This document shows positions 53,918-63,467 of a stretch of 64,000 nt of DNA, piece by piece (the stretch's first letter is position 1; each line of letters opens with the position of its first letter). The translations under genes and the position numbers were made by a program. The stretch covers positions 1 through 64,000 of the forward strand of contig JABYQU010000073.1 in NCBI GenBank assembly GCA_022264855.1. The letters are read 5' to 3'. A model generated the notes under the pieces. That model worked only from the letters and a program-made list of their open reading frames with translations, was not told where the DNA came from and made no database searches. This DNA is from Lenzites betulinus (taxonomy: Eukaryota; Basidiomycota; Agaricomycetes; Polyporales; Polyporaceae).

Positions 53918-54978
53918 GATGAGTGATAGATAAGGCCACGGGTTGGTAGATGGGATGGATGTGATGATAAGTGATGGCAATGGCTGGGTAAATGGTGGAA
54001 TCGATGGGTCTGAAGGTCTGTGCTGAGGTGCTGGTCCTTATATATATCTTGCTACAAGGCTGTACTGAGACTGTTTGGCTATGCACACTGCTATTTTGAT
54101 GGTCGTTAGGAGCACTGTATTTTCCTGTGCTTGTCTGTGATTTTCTGTGATTTTCTGTGATTTTCTGTGATTTTTCTGTGATTTCCCGTGATTTTGGGAG
54201 CTTCCTGACGGTCCGAATATTTTTCGTTTAATTGTTCTGAGGTTTCACCGGTCTTGCAGTTGTTTTATCTGTGCCAGGGGCCCATTACTGAGTTATTCCT
54301 ATTTATCGTTGATTTCTTAGGCATTTGTTTTCGGAGTATACGTGGGCTTGCGCATTCGTTCGTGTATGCTTGCCCGATTTGGTAATATGAGGTAAGCAGT
54401 GTGGGCGGTCGCGTGCGTGGGCCGGGGCTGGAGCGGTGACGTCAGCGTCATACGTCATCTAGCCGTATATAGCAGTCGGTGCGTGCTTGTGTAAGCTTTC
54501 CCCGTTTGGTGCTGACATAAGCGCGTTAGTCAGCGCGCCCAATCGGGCCTGCTCGCGCGCGCGCGCGCACTTCCTAATCGGGGTTGCGCGTGCGCGTGGC
54601 GGTAGGCGCCCGCGTCCAAATCTGCTGCGGTAGGCGGCGCGTCGCGTTTTGCTCTACCACGATCCTCGCGCCCTTCCTCGTCGTGCTCGTCCTCGTCGTC
54701 CTCGTCGCTCTTGTTCTCGCTCGGCCTCGTCGTTCTCGCTCTCGCTCATCGCTCCCGCCCTCGCTCTCGCTGGTCGTCCATTGTGCTGCCCCTCGGGTGC
54801 CCTTTTACTTTCGCTATGTCATTGCTGTCGGGTACGTCACCACCTGACTGCTGTGTGCCTGGATTGACTGTTCCTGCAGTGATCCTATGCGTATTTTTGC
54901 TTAATCAATGGGCTATTGTGTATTTCTAGCTGGCGAATGGATTCTGGTTTGCGACTACGTCTGTGCGAGTGATGAGAT
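53918..54978. other. Element 2 internal non-coding region
   Basis: About 1 kb without a convincing gene. It holds a 10-base tandem repeat CTGTGATTTT, about five copies (54135-54193), a (CG)n run at 54554-54567, a CTCGTC-rich low-complexity stretch at 54667-54780, and a plus-strand CRE-like TGACGTCA (54436-54443) followed by TATATAG near 54470. The last two would drive transcription antisense to the element. A minus-strand TATA-like tract at 54038-54047 faces the small ORF. Confidence 0.5.
54038..54047 (-). promoter_or_regulatory. TATA-like tract before the 57-codon ORF
   Basis: ATATATATAA on the minus strand, about 120 bases upstream of ATG 53917. This is a possible internal promoter of element 2. 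Confidence 0.35.
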
Positions 54979-56916
54979 TCATATGCTGCGGGATCTGCTT
55001 GCGTTTCTGTCCGATGTTGAGGTGTTCCCTGATGAGTTGCCTTCCATGCTATAGTCCTGGTCACAGCCATTACTATTGCATGTGTGCTCGAAGGGTCGCT
55101 CTTGATCAGAGTGGTTGGCCATGTCCGACTGGTTCGACTCTTGTCCCCAGCTGAGTCGCCATCTCTGAGCGTGTGCCCCGGTCTCGTAGTCTTCTAGCTC
55201 CTCCATGAAGTCCTCAATGTCGGCCTGAGTCCAGCGTGGGAATACTGGGTGCGCCCGTGGTGCGTGGAGTGGTGACTCCTCATCACTACTGAGTACCAGA
55301 GTTTCCGTAGATTTCTGCGCTGCGGCTTCCTCGTTCCGAGCCGCCTCTATTACTCGGTCAGTGGTGTGCGGAAAGTACTGGATGTGCATTGCAGCGTGTC
55401 CTTCTCGGTATTGTCCGTCAACTTTCACAAGAATGTTCTTCAAGAGCAGTAGGTCCTCATTGCCGGCTGGGTTGACCTTCCATGCGTCCGTGAGTGCAAA
55501 TCGATCCGCCCCCAGGACCTCCGGTAGCTCGACATGGGTGTTCTCTTCTTGATGATCTAGTTTATGATCTACCAGATATTTGAGGAGTAGATTCCTATAC
55601 ATGCGACTCTGTATCAGTCCTGGGCCGGGTCCATCTTCATGTCGGCTTTCAAAGTCCACATCCCACGGATCCTGTGATGGAATATATAGCTCCAGATTGG
55701 TTCCCATAGTTTGTGTTGACATAGTTCCTGTACCCAAGGTCTCGTCTGGTAAAGTTTCCTCGACTTCTGGACTCTCATCTCCTGATAGCTCCACAATTTC
55801 CCCGTCTTCGACTTCTTGTGTTGCCGTGTCAAGCTGTCCGATGTGTCCCCACGCCGCTCGTCTGGCCTCTGGTGCGGTGATGAGAAGCTCATACGTTCGG
55901 CAGCCATCCTGTGACTGAACACCTATCAAGGTTCCATCACTGAAGTGCCGGAGCCACATGCAGTTGGCCCGCTGCCAGGGTTGCCCAAGGATACCGTTGG
56001 CAGTGAGGTTATCGATAACATGGAGGTCGACGGTTGAAGTAATATTTCCAAACATTACTGTTGTTCGCCAGATCCCTCGGCATGCAAGTGGATGTCCGTT
56101 GGCATTGTAGAGCTTTGCGCGGTAGGGAAGGTTAAGGAGAGTTCCCCCAAGAGCTTGGAACACATCTGTTCTTATGCAGTCTGCCTGAGCTCCGGTGTCA
56201 AGTAGGAAAGGTATGTGAAGACGTCCAATGAGAACTCGTAGCGAGATTAAGGGTGGCGGACGTGGTCGCAAAGCGTAAGGGCTAGACACAGGTCCCATTG
56301 GAAGTTTCCTCATGTTGATCATATTTACGTGTACCTGTGGGTATGACTCCGGCTGGCTTGGAAGGATATTGACCAGGGCATTCCCCTGATAGGTGCCTCC
56401 TTCATAAGTTAATAATGCATTGGGGAGCAGGAAGGCGGGAGTTTGCATAGTCATGCTGTGTTGTAAAACGAGGCAATTCTGACTTGAGATCGTGGTAGGT
56501 CCTGCCCAGGTGGTATGGCCGTGGTGAGGCGTGATCGGAACTCCAAGTAAGCTCCCAGCTTGGGTTAACAGGCTATTCAGCTCAGTGGGTAACATTTGTG
56601 TTCTGTGTCGATCCCATCCGTAAACTCGAGTACTTGGAGTTAGATCCTCGGGAAGGTCCAGGTCAGCGGCCTTGAGGGGCTCCTCCTCGTCTTCAGAGGA
56701 TTGGCTGGGTTGGCTCTCTGAGTCTGATGGTGGTGTTCCTACCGGTGACGATGGTTCAGAGGTGTAGTCGGAGGCGGCCCTGTGATTACAAAGGCTTTCA
56801 ATATCACTTTGCCTAGTTGAATCCTCTGCCTTTATTGCATGCTCGGCTGTTACATCTAAGGTTACTGGAGCTTTGGGTCCCGTGGTAGGTGTCCATTCTG
56901 TCACGACAGCGGTGTA
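54979..56916 (-). CDS. Element 2 second protease ORF, in frame after a TAG
   Basis: The frame continues directly from gag after one TAG (56917-56919) and stays open for about 645 codons. There is no ATG near its 5' end, which suggests translation by read-through. The first 200 residues are acidic and disordered (DSESQPSQSSEDEEEPLKAA). A retropepsin-like core follows: HIPFLLDTGAQADCIRTDVF and, distally, ANGILGQPWQRANCMW. The tail is again acidic and ends ASRSRSI. The core resembles the one that closes gag (VDTGSQLNIIS, GLLGRPWQQAHK), so the element carries two related aspartic-protease-like domains. One may be catalytic and the other structural, or they may cleave different sites. Confidence 0.75.
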   Translation of the reverse strand, partial: YTAVVTEWTPTTGPKAPVTLDVTAEHAIKAEDSTRQSDIESLCNHRAASDYTSEPSSPVGTPPSDSESQPSQSSEDEEEPLKAADLDLPEDLTPSTRVYGWDRHRTQMLPTELNSLLTQAGSLLGVPITPHHGHTTWAGPTTISSQNCLVLQHSMTMQTPAFLLPNALLTYEGGTYQGNALVNILPSQPESYPQVHVNMINMRKLPMGPVSSPYALRPRPPPLISLRVLIGRLHIPFLLDTGAQADCIRTDVFQALGGTLLNLPYRAKLYNANGHPLACRGIWRTTVMFGNITSTVDLHVIDNLTANGILGQPWQRANCMWLRHFSDGTLIGVQSQDGCRTYELLITAPEARRAAWGHIGQLDTATQEVEDGEIVELSGDESPEVEETLPDETLGTGTMSTQTMGTNLELYIPSQDPWDVDFESRHEDGPGPGLIQSRMYRNLLLKYLVDHKLDHQEENTHVELPEVLGADRFALTDAWKVNPAGNEDLLLLKNILVKVDGQYREGHAAMHIQYFPHTTDRVIEAARNEEAAAQKSTETLVLSSDEESPLHAPRAHPVFPRWTQADIEDFMEELEDYETGAHAQRWRLSWGQESNQSDMANHSDQERPFEHTCNSNGCDQDYSMEGNSSGNTSTSDRNASRSRSI

Positions 56917-59298
56917 CTAGACCCCGGGAGGTATCTCTGGTGCTGACTGAGCTGTGACCATCATCTCGGACTTGGGGTATCCTCGTGTAGCAGGGAACAG
57001 TAAGTAGGTTCCGTCCTCGCGTTCTTCAATTCCTATCTTGTGAGCCTGTTGCCAGGGTCTCCCTAGTAGTCCATCAAATGGCGGGTTCTCTGCAACATAA
57101 GCACTGATAGGTGTGGTGATATGCCCAAGTTTGAGTGGGATATCTTCTACGAGTCCTAGGAGACGGCCAGTTCCTCCATTTGCGTCATTCATAGTGATTG
57201 CCTCACCGGTGTTGATGGGTTTACGAACAATGTTCTTGCAGACCTTCTCACTGATAATGTTGAGCTGTGAGCCTGTGTCCACAATAAATGTGACCGGCTT
57301 GAAGTTGCACTCCATCTGAAGGCGAATGAGGGATCCCGTGCGAGAGGTGATCAGATGTGCAGCCGGCCCTAGTGCTGTAGCGGGAATAATGTCGGCTTTC
57401 TTCAGCTTGAGCATGTCTATCAGGCTGCTCGCAATTTCCCGAGAGCTTCCTGCAATGTCACGGACTTGTAGGGTTACTGGAAGGTCTAGGAGTTTCTCTG
57501 CAATCTTGGCTGGGTCCACTGTTTTGCTGACGTCTGATGCTCGTGCTACCCACTTGCCCTTCTCCGTGGCTGATGGTTCAGATGTTGTGCGTTTCTTTGG
57601 TCCCTGGGTCTGGGTGCGGTCGTCAATCATGTCGATATCCTTGTTTGGGTCGAAGGTAACAGGCTGTGTCTCAACTGGGACTAGGCGCTGCATAGGGAAT
57701 TGGTGACCTGAGTTTGCGCGGGTTGGGGTATCGGCCTTCTTCTGCTTGTCTTTGTCCTTCTCCCTAGATGGAATCCCAACACCATCGAAAGCCTGCTTAC
57801 GATATGGGCGTACGTTCTTCTGGGAGCGCTCAACTGGATAGACCATAACATCTGCCTCCTCGACTTCCAGCTCTTCATCATTGTCTTCTTCTTCCAATGG
57901 TCCGCCGTACGCAATGAAGTTGACCTTGGGCAGAACACGCTCAATTGCCTGGACAATGGTCTCACCATCGTTACGTCTGATGAGCTGGCCATCTTTGTTG
58001 GTTATGCGACCGCGGTAGTCTCGGAGGACTTGTCCCTTGGATATGAACTTCTGTAACTCTGGGCAGTTGCTGATCATGTGTCCCGGCTGTCCACACCCGT
58101 AACAGCCTTGGTTGCCAGTTGGTGGTAGAGGTGGGCGAGCAGGTGGGCGTCCCATTTGGTTCATGCCTGGTCTCTGCATATGTGGTGGGAGATCCCGGGG
58201 AACATTCTGGTTGAAGCGAGGAGGTGGACGAAGTATTGGTTGGTAGAAGCATTGCTGTACATTTGGGTCGATGCGGCAGGCTTTCAGGTATGCTGCTCCA
58301 TATTGTGGGTCGTCCAACTGTAATGTGTGCAGCTGCTTGATTAGGGCATCTAGCTCAATGTCCTCGGCCTTGCGTTGTGGTGCTCCCGTTTGTGATGCCT
58401 CCTGCAATGGTCCTTCTTTGACCTTCTCGTGTTGCTCCTTTGTGTACTTCTGGAGTCGCTTCTTGCGGGTCTCTTGCTCCTCTTCTCCCTCGGAGTCATT
58501 CTCGTCTTCATCTTCTTCATCAAACCTACTTACCTTACGGCCTGGGATGGGTGTGTCCCTCCCATTTCTCCTCCGGGTCGGTCCCGTGTCTTCTTGGTCT
58601 GAGTCTTCATCATCTGACTGTTCTTCATGAAAGCGTCGAGAGCCCAAGCGTTCTGTATCGAACCGGTCGACACTGAGGAGCGCCTTTGCTGCCTTGTCAA
58701 TAGCATCTGGGTCGAATGGTGTGGCCATATTATGCCTTGGATCCTCGAGGAGGATCCTTGCTTCCAACCGCTTCCGAAATGCCTTGTGAATCCCGATCCA
58801 CATGTAGTATGCATAGTCGGTGTTGGAGATCTTCTGCCTGCCTTGTAGCCACCCTGCGATGCGTACAAAGCTGCGGAGATAGTGTCGCCAGTCCCGTAGT
58901 TCAATAATTGGTTCTTCCTTAAATTTCCCAGTGAAACGTTGGAGGTCCTTGATGCGGAAGCGCTTTGACTCCAGGTCTGCGTTCCAATGAATACGAATGT
59001 CCTCTTTCAGCTGCGTCCACGCGCCTCGCTGATATGATGGGAAGCCTTCAATTGTCTCCCGAATTATGCGACCACAGTAGTCTGTAATAGTCTCGCACTT
59101 CTCCTGCTCTGTGAGGTGATAAGAAAGAGCCAGCCTTTCATATTTGCGCAAGAAGGGTTCCACATCTGCTGCTTCTCCACGGAAGCACTTCGGGGCACGG
59201 CGGGATCCTTCTACTGGCATGTCAAGCACAGAGCGGGATGTTGCAAGGCTGAAGTCTGATCCAATGGTAGGACTCGGGGCGGGGTGTGCCTCCTCCAT
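56917..59298 (-). CDS. Element 2 gag with zinc knuckle and first retropepsin-like domain
   Basis: This is the capsid/nucleocapsid polyprotein. The first in-frame ATG is 59298 (MEEAHPAPSPTIGSDFSLAT); the frame is open a further 25 codons upstream. The capsid-like helical region includes RRAPKCFRGEAADVEPFLRK, YERLALSYHLTEQEKCETIT and DWRHYLRSFVRIAGWLQGRQ. An acidic linker (EEQSDDEDSDQEDTGP) follows, then a perfect CCHC zinc knuckle CYGCGQPGHMISNC. Near the C-terminus is a retropepsin-like domain with FIVDTGSQLNIISEKV and FDGLLGRPWQQAHKIG. The frame ends PEIPPGV and TAG at 56917-56919. Having the protease fused to gag and a second one behind the TAG is unusual. The 793-codon length is long for a Ty3 gag. 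Confidence 0.9.
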   Translation of the reverse strand: MEEAHPAPSPTIGSDFSLATSRSVLDMPVEGSRRAPKCFRGEAADVEPFLRKYERLALSYHLTEQEKCETITDYCGRIIRETIEGFPSYQRGAWTQLKEDIRIHWNADLESKRFRIKDLQRFTGKFKEEPIIELRDWRHYLRSFVRIAGWLQGRQKISNTDYAYYMWIGIHKAFRKRLEARILLEDPRHNMATPFDPDAIDKAAKALLSVDRFDTERLGSRRFHEEQSDDEDSDQEDTGPTRRRNGRDTPIPGRKVSRFDEEDEDENDSEGEEEQETRKKRLQKYTKEQHEKVKEGPLQEASQTGAPQRKAEDIELDALIKQLHTLQLDDPQYGAAYLKACRIDPNVQQCFYQPILRPPPRFNQNVPRDLPPHMQRPGMNQMGRPPARPPLPPTGNQGCYGCGQPGHMISNCPELQKFISKGQVLRDYRGRITNKDGQLIRRNDGETIVQAIERVLPKVNFIAYGGPLEEEDNDEELEVEEADVMVYPVERSQKNVRPYRKQAFDGVGIPSREKDKDKQKKADTPTRANSGHQFPMQRLVPVETQPVTFDPNKDIDMIDDRTQTQGPKKRTTSEPSATEKGKWVARASDVSKTVDPAKIAEKLLDLPVTLQVRDIAGSSREIASSLIDMLKLKKADIIPATALGPAAHLITSRTGSLIRLQMECNFKPVTFIVDTGSQLNIISEKVCKNIVRKPINTGEAITMNDANGGTGRLLGLVEDIPLKLGHITTPISAYVAENPPFDGLLGRPWQQAHKIGIEEREDGTYLLFPATRGYPKSEMMVTAQSAPEIPPGV

Positions 59299-59413
59299 GA
59301 GAATCTGTGGGAACTGGTAGATGTGGGTGGGTGTTGTTGGTGTGTAGTTGTCCAGGATAGTCTGAGGAATCAATCACGTTTTCCCCCTCGCGGTGGGCTC
59401 CAGTGATGTCGAA

Positions 59414-60572
59414 TGAATATCCGGGAATCGATTGATTGATGTAAAATTTGAGGGGTGAGTGGTGAAGAGGTGATTCCCGATTCTACCGCAAAGCGTGTGG
59501 GGTTTCCTGTCTTTCCAACAGAGGCTTCGCCGAGTTCGTGACTAGGCCAGGCTGGCCGGTATCCTTGGACAACTGATATTGTATTAAGATTGGGTGTGAT
59601 AGAAGCCAGTGGTCAGGCTTCAGAGTGTAAGGCCCTGAAAGTCGAAGCAGAGGTTCCCCTCTCTGCGTTGGTAGGGCTGAGTACGGGGCTGTATGTCGTC
59701 GTGCGTGGGCGTATTCCTGATACTGCGGTGGTCGGTGTTCGTGCGGCTACGGGTGCCTCTCTCTCTCTGTCTTCTGGTACTGCGGGCTATTGTAAGGTTC
59801 CGGGCGGGTCTAGTCAGTGTCTGCGGTGTGTCGTGTTGCGTGCCAAGGTCGTCCTGTGGGCTAGTAGCTGTCGTCGAAAGGTTCACGGTGAACCCCAACT
59901 ATTCTAGTCAAATTCTATCTGGTGGGGCTTCGAATGGACCAATATATGTATGTAAGGCTGTGGTGATGGAAAGTGTGTAGGTGAGGGTAAGGGGTGGTGA
60001 GCTGCCTTTGGTTTGCAAGCTTGTGAACTAGCTGGCAAGGGAGAGATTGAGAAGAAGAAGCTGTCATTCTGGCCTGCCTCAGCCTGGTATTTATACCCAA
60101 GGCTGAAGGCAGTGAAATAGGTGTGTAATACATGAGTGGGCAGGCTATGTAGTGATGAATCCTGTGTCCTGCACAGGCTCCCTCCCTCTGCGTGATTATC
60201 AGCCCTATCGCTATGGCCTTTTGCTGCCCAATTCCTGTGAGGGGCTGTGGTGGGCAACCTCAGCTGTGCTTGACTATGATGCTGAGTGCAATGGCAGCAG
60301 TATGCTGGCTGCTGAGTGGTTACGGGCTGTGCGGGGCTATGCGAGGCTATGTTGACCTGTGCGAGGCTACGTCGACCTGTGCGAGGCTATGTTGACCTGT
60401 GCGAGGCTATGTTGACCTGTGCGAGGCTACGTTGACCTGTGCGAGGCTACGTTGACCTGTGCGAGGCTACATTGACCTGTGCGAGGCTACACTGTGCTGC
60501 ATGTGCTGAGGGTAACAGGCTGTGCTGGGCTGCATGCACTGTTCTTGTACCAAACAGGTTTGGTGCATGACA
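59414..60572 (-). repeat. 5' LTR of element 2
   Basis: In element orientation it starts TGTCATGCACC (60572) and ends GGATATTCA (59414). A TATA box GTATAAATACC sits on the minus strand at about 60091-60101, about 470 bases inside the LTR. Eleven bases past the LTR the internal sequence TGGAGCCCACCGCGAGG could be the primer-binding site. The LTR is 89 bases longer than its partner, mainly because it has seven rather than four 20-base repeats. Confidence 0.92.
60341..60480. repeat. 20-bp tandem repeat, 7 copies (5' LTR)
   Basis: Same unit as 49040-49119, followed by a degenerate eighth copy (GCGAGGCTACACTGTGCTGC). Copy number differs between the LTRs of one element, which indicates slippage or unequal template switching after or during insertion. 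Confidence 0.9.
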
Positions 60573-61766
60573 CCGTGCTCTGACTTTGAAGTCCAAACCC
60601 TGTCTCTGACCTCCATACTCCATCTTTGGCTTCCAAATTCCAACTCCGAATCCTGTATGTCTGATTTCGCCATAGCACATCATTTTATGTTTCACCTGTA
60701 TGTATAATAACATTTATTGTTCTTGTCTTGGACTTCGGAATTCTGCATGTACTCTCACTTCTGAATTTCATATGTACCTTTCTTTATTGTTCTCACTAGA
60801 CAATAGGTCCTGTACTATAAATACATACACTGGAATGTCCTAGCTACTCAGTTCAGATCTCATTGTATTCTGAACTTCCTTGTTACCTCTACCTCTTGTC
60901 TAATCTCTGACCTCTGACCTCTGAGCTCGAACCCCAAAATCTGCCCAGACTTTGTACTTCTCTCTAAGCTTCTTTGCTCTGCACACACTTCCTCTCCCCA
61001 CTTCTACCCCTGACTTCCACTTGGACTTCACAACCACCCCTAAATCCTACCTAGTCCAAAATAGAGCACTTCTGGCAAGTTTGCTCAGTGCATTGCTAAT
61101 AGCCTTGCAGCGTCCTCAGCCCATGTGCTGCTAAGTGTTAAAGTCTGTACTTTGTCAGCCTGGAATATGAGTACAAGTTAGGATGTTTCTAGGTGTGAGG
61201 GATGAGAGAACGGGGGGGGGCATACCTCAGCGGTATAGCGGAACCAACTGAGGTACAGTTTAAGCTAGTTTAGGTAGTATATATATGGGTGCTTAGCCCA
61301 TGTGAGGAGACCCGGAGCCGTGACACATAGCGTACACTTAATACTAAGTCCAGCTTGGAACTCCTTCCCAGACTTTGGACTTCCATTCTGGACTTCAGAC
61401 TACACCACCAGACTTCGGACTTCACCCCTGGACTTTGGACCCCGTACTCCAAGCACACCAGACTTCCGTCCTTCAGGCAGCACGGTCCTAACAACCTGTT
61501 TGACACCCACTTTGTTTCACCCATAGCTCAGTGAGTACTCCATTTATGGGCTTGAGAAAGATACCATTAGAAAGCCATGATTGAGGGCCATTAGACAGTA
61601 TCTTTATGGTGTAAAATGAATGCATATTGTGGTCACAGTAGCCATAATCAATGTCTATAAGTGACATGCAGTTGCACACTGTAACAAACCATGACCCACT
61701 AGGGTACTGGTGTATATGAATGTCTAAAGAAGTACTCTTTTGCACAAATCAATATTTTTATTCACC
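60573..61766. other. Repetitive-looking, non-coding DNA right of element 2
   Basis: No ORF of note. The stretch has pyrimidine-rich, CTGACCTC/GGACTTC-type low-complexity text (60580-60640, 60900-61030, and 61360-61445 with repeats such as GACTTCGGACTTC), TATA-like sequences CTATAAATAC (60820) and AGTATATATATGG (61275), and a G9-10 run at 61211. It resembles the LTR or remnant of another retroelement, but I could not find its partner. Confidence 0.4.
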
Positions 61767-63467
61767 ATATATTCTGACTGTCAGTCTTGTGGCTGTGACA
61801 CAGTGTTGTGCTTTAATCTATGTTCAATAGTGCAGTCACACCACAAGAGACCATGCACAGACAATATCATAATCTAAGAACTGGGCCAAAAGGCCACTGT
61901 GCTGAAGCTATCAGCATATTTGTCTGAATTTATATAAGCAGTTTCTATATCACAACATGCCAACTATCATAATTGTAACACACCATACATAATCTGTACT
62001 CTACACTAGCACACACTATGACTGAACATAATGCAATCTATGAGTGTGGCACCTCATATATATAACATGTAATTATCTACCACCATCTGTATTAGTTAAC
62101 TTATTCAATGCAGAACTTTAGTCAGACTCCAATCAAGCCTTTTCTATAAGTCCTGTAGACTAAAGTTGTAGCCCCCTCAGCCCATCACAAATCAAAGGGT
62201 GTAAACTCAGTGTCACTATCCCTAATAACCCTGTAGTAGCCTTTGTCCTTATGCAGAACTCTAATTAGTCAACTCTGGCCCTTTCTCCTAATCATAATAT
62301 AAGATATAAACACTAATTCTTTTGAGTGGTATAGAATAATAATGAGCCCCCTATACAAATACATTATAGGAGAATCAGCTATGATCAAATGCAGTAATGC
62401 TGATGAAAATGATCACAGCTGCTGGAAATACCAAAATCATAAGCTTTACCTAAACTATAATTCTACTATGGATATATAAATATTCATAATAGCAAACAGA
62501 GATGTTATGAGTATAAGAAGAGATGTATAACAAGCAAGCAGACTATACTATATTTTACAGCTGTCTCCAAGGCAAATGCATATGGAATGGCCAGTGTTTA
62601 GGGGAGTATTTCATCACTGATGGTTAATAAGTATATCAGATGCACTTATGACTATTAACATTGCATAGAACTGGGATCTGGCTTCCTGGTAACATACATG
62701 CGTCCAGGATGGCCAAAAACTGGCTCAAAAATGTGCAAAACAGTGTATCTGGCCATTTTGTGGTTATTATAAGTTCTATTGTTGTGCTCTCTTTCACTGA
62801 GCCTCATCAATTATGTTTGACAGCAGCAGCCCTCTTGAGCAAGTATGTCCTACAGATGCAATCATCTTAAATAACATTCTTGTGTTGATATATCATTTGA
62901 ATTGCCATGATGTTTATTGAAATCTCATATCACAATAAATAGTTAAGGCCTGGGCCCGGAGATCATTGAGATTGACCTGAAACTGGTTGGAGTTTTATAT
63001 AGAGGTCAAGGGTGTGGTAAAGCTATTCTGGATTTCGAACACTAGGATTGTGGTCTGATAAAAGATAAACCAGAGTTGAGTAGAGTTGTGGAATAAGCAA
63101 GTTAATTTGTAATAAAGGGCACAGAGCTCAATAAGATATCCAATTAAGGCTTCTATACTACAAAGTCTGGACTTTGGTTCTGACTGAGGTGTTATATACT
63201 GGAGTTCCAGAGTACAAAGTTGGTACACATAAGATAGAGCACTCATAGTAAGCCTAGGCATTTGTTGATGGCTATTTTCTATTTGTATAGTTGTAATTTA
63301 TTATTAAGTGTAATATAAACCTGTAATGAGACAGCAATAGAACATTTAAATCATTTGAGCAGACATTATACTGCTGCAGAATCTTATATACAGTGTGACT
63401 ACACTATTAAACATGTGTTAAAGCACAACACTATATCACAGCCACAAGACTGACAGTTAGAATATAT
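61767..63467. repeat. AT-rich segment bounded by about 75-bp inverted repeats
   Basis: Bases 61767-61841 and 63393-63467 are imperfect reverse complements. They share CTGTCAGTCTTGTGGCTGTG and GTGTTGTGCTTTAA, with several mismatches in between. The 1.5 kb inside is AT-rich and has no open frame longer than about 90 codons. This looks like a decayed DNA transposon or a MITE. Clear target-site duplications were not found. Confidence 0.55.

Larger units (their letters stand above)
48117..60572 (-). mobile_element. Element 2: 12.5 kb Ty3-like LTR retrotransposon, near-intact, with extra ORFs
   Basis: LTRs of 1070 and 1159 bases bound the element. In its own direction (high to low) it reads 5' LTR, gag-protease, one TAG, a second in-frame protease-containing ORF, about 1 kb without a gene, a 57-codon ORF, a 198-codon ORF, a 1133-codon pol, polypurine tract (CTGTGGGGCGGA, 49187-49198) and 3' LTR. 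All large frames are open. It belongs, by RT wording (FIDD active site, PKLELYGLYRALR), to a Ty3-like lineage abundant in agaricomycetes. The flanks (TCGGA before 48117, CCGTG after 60572) do not form a target-site duplication. Confidence 0.92.

Noticed and set aside
49040..60480. Tandem 20-bp repeats considered as a CRISPR-like array
   Set aside because: Units are contiguous without unique spacers and lie inside eukaryotic LTRs.
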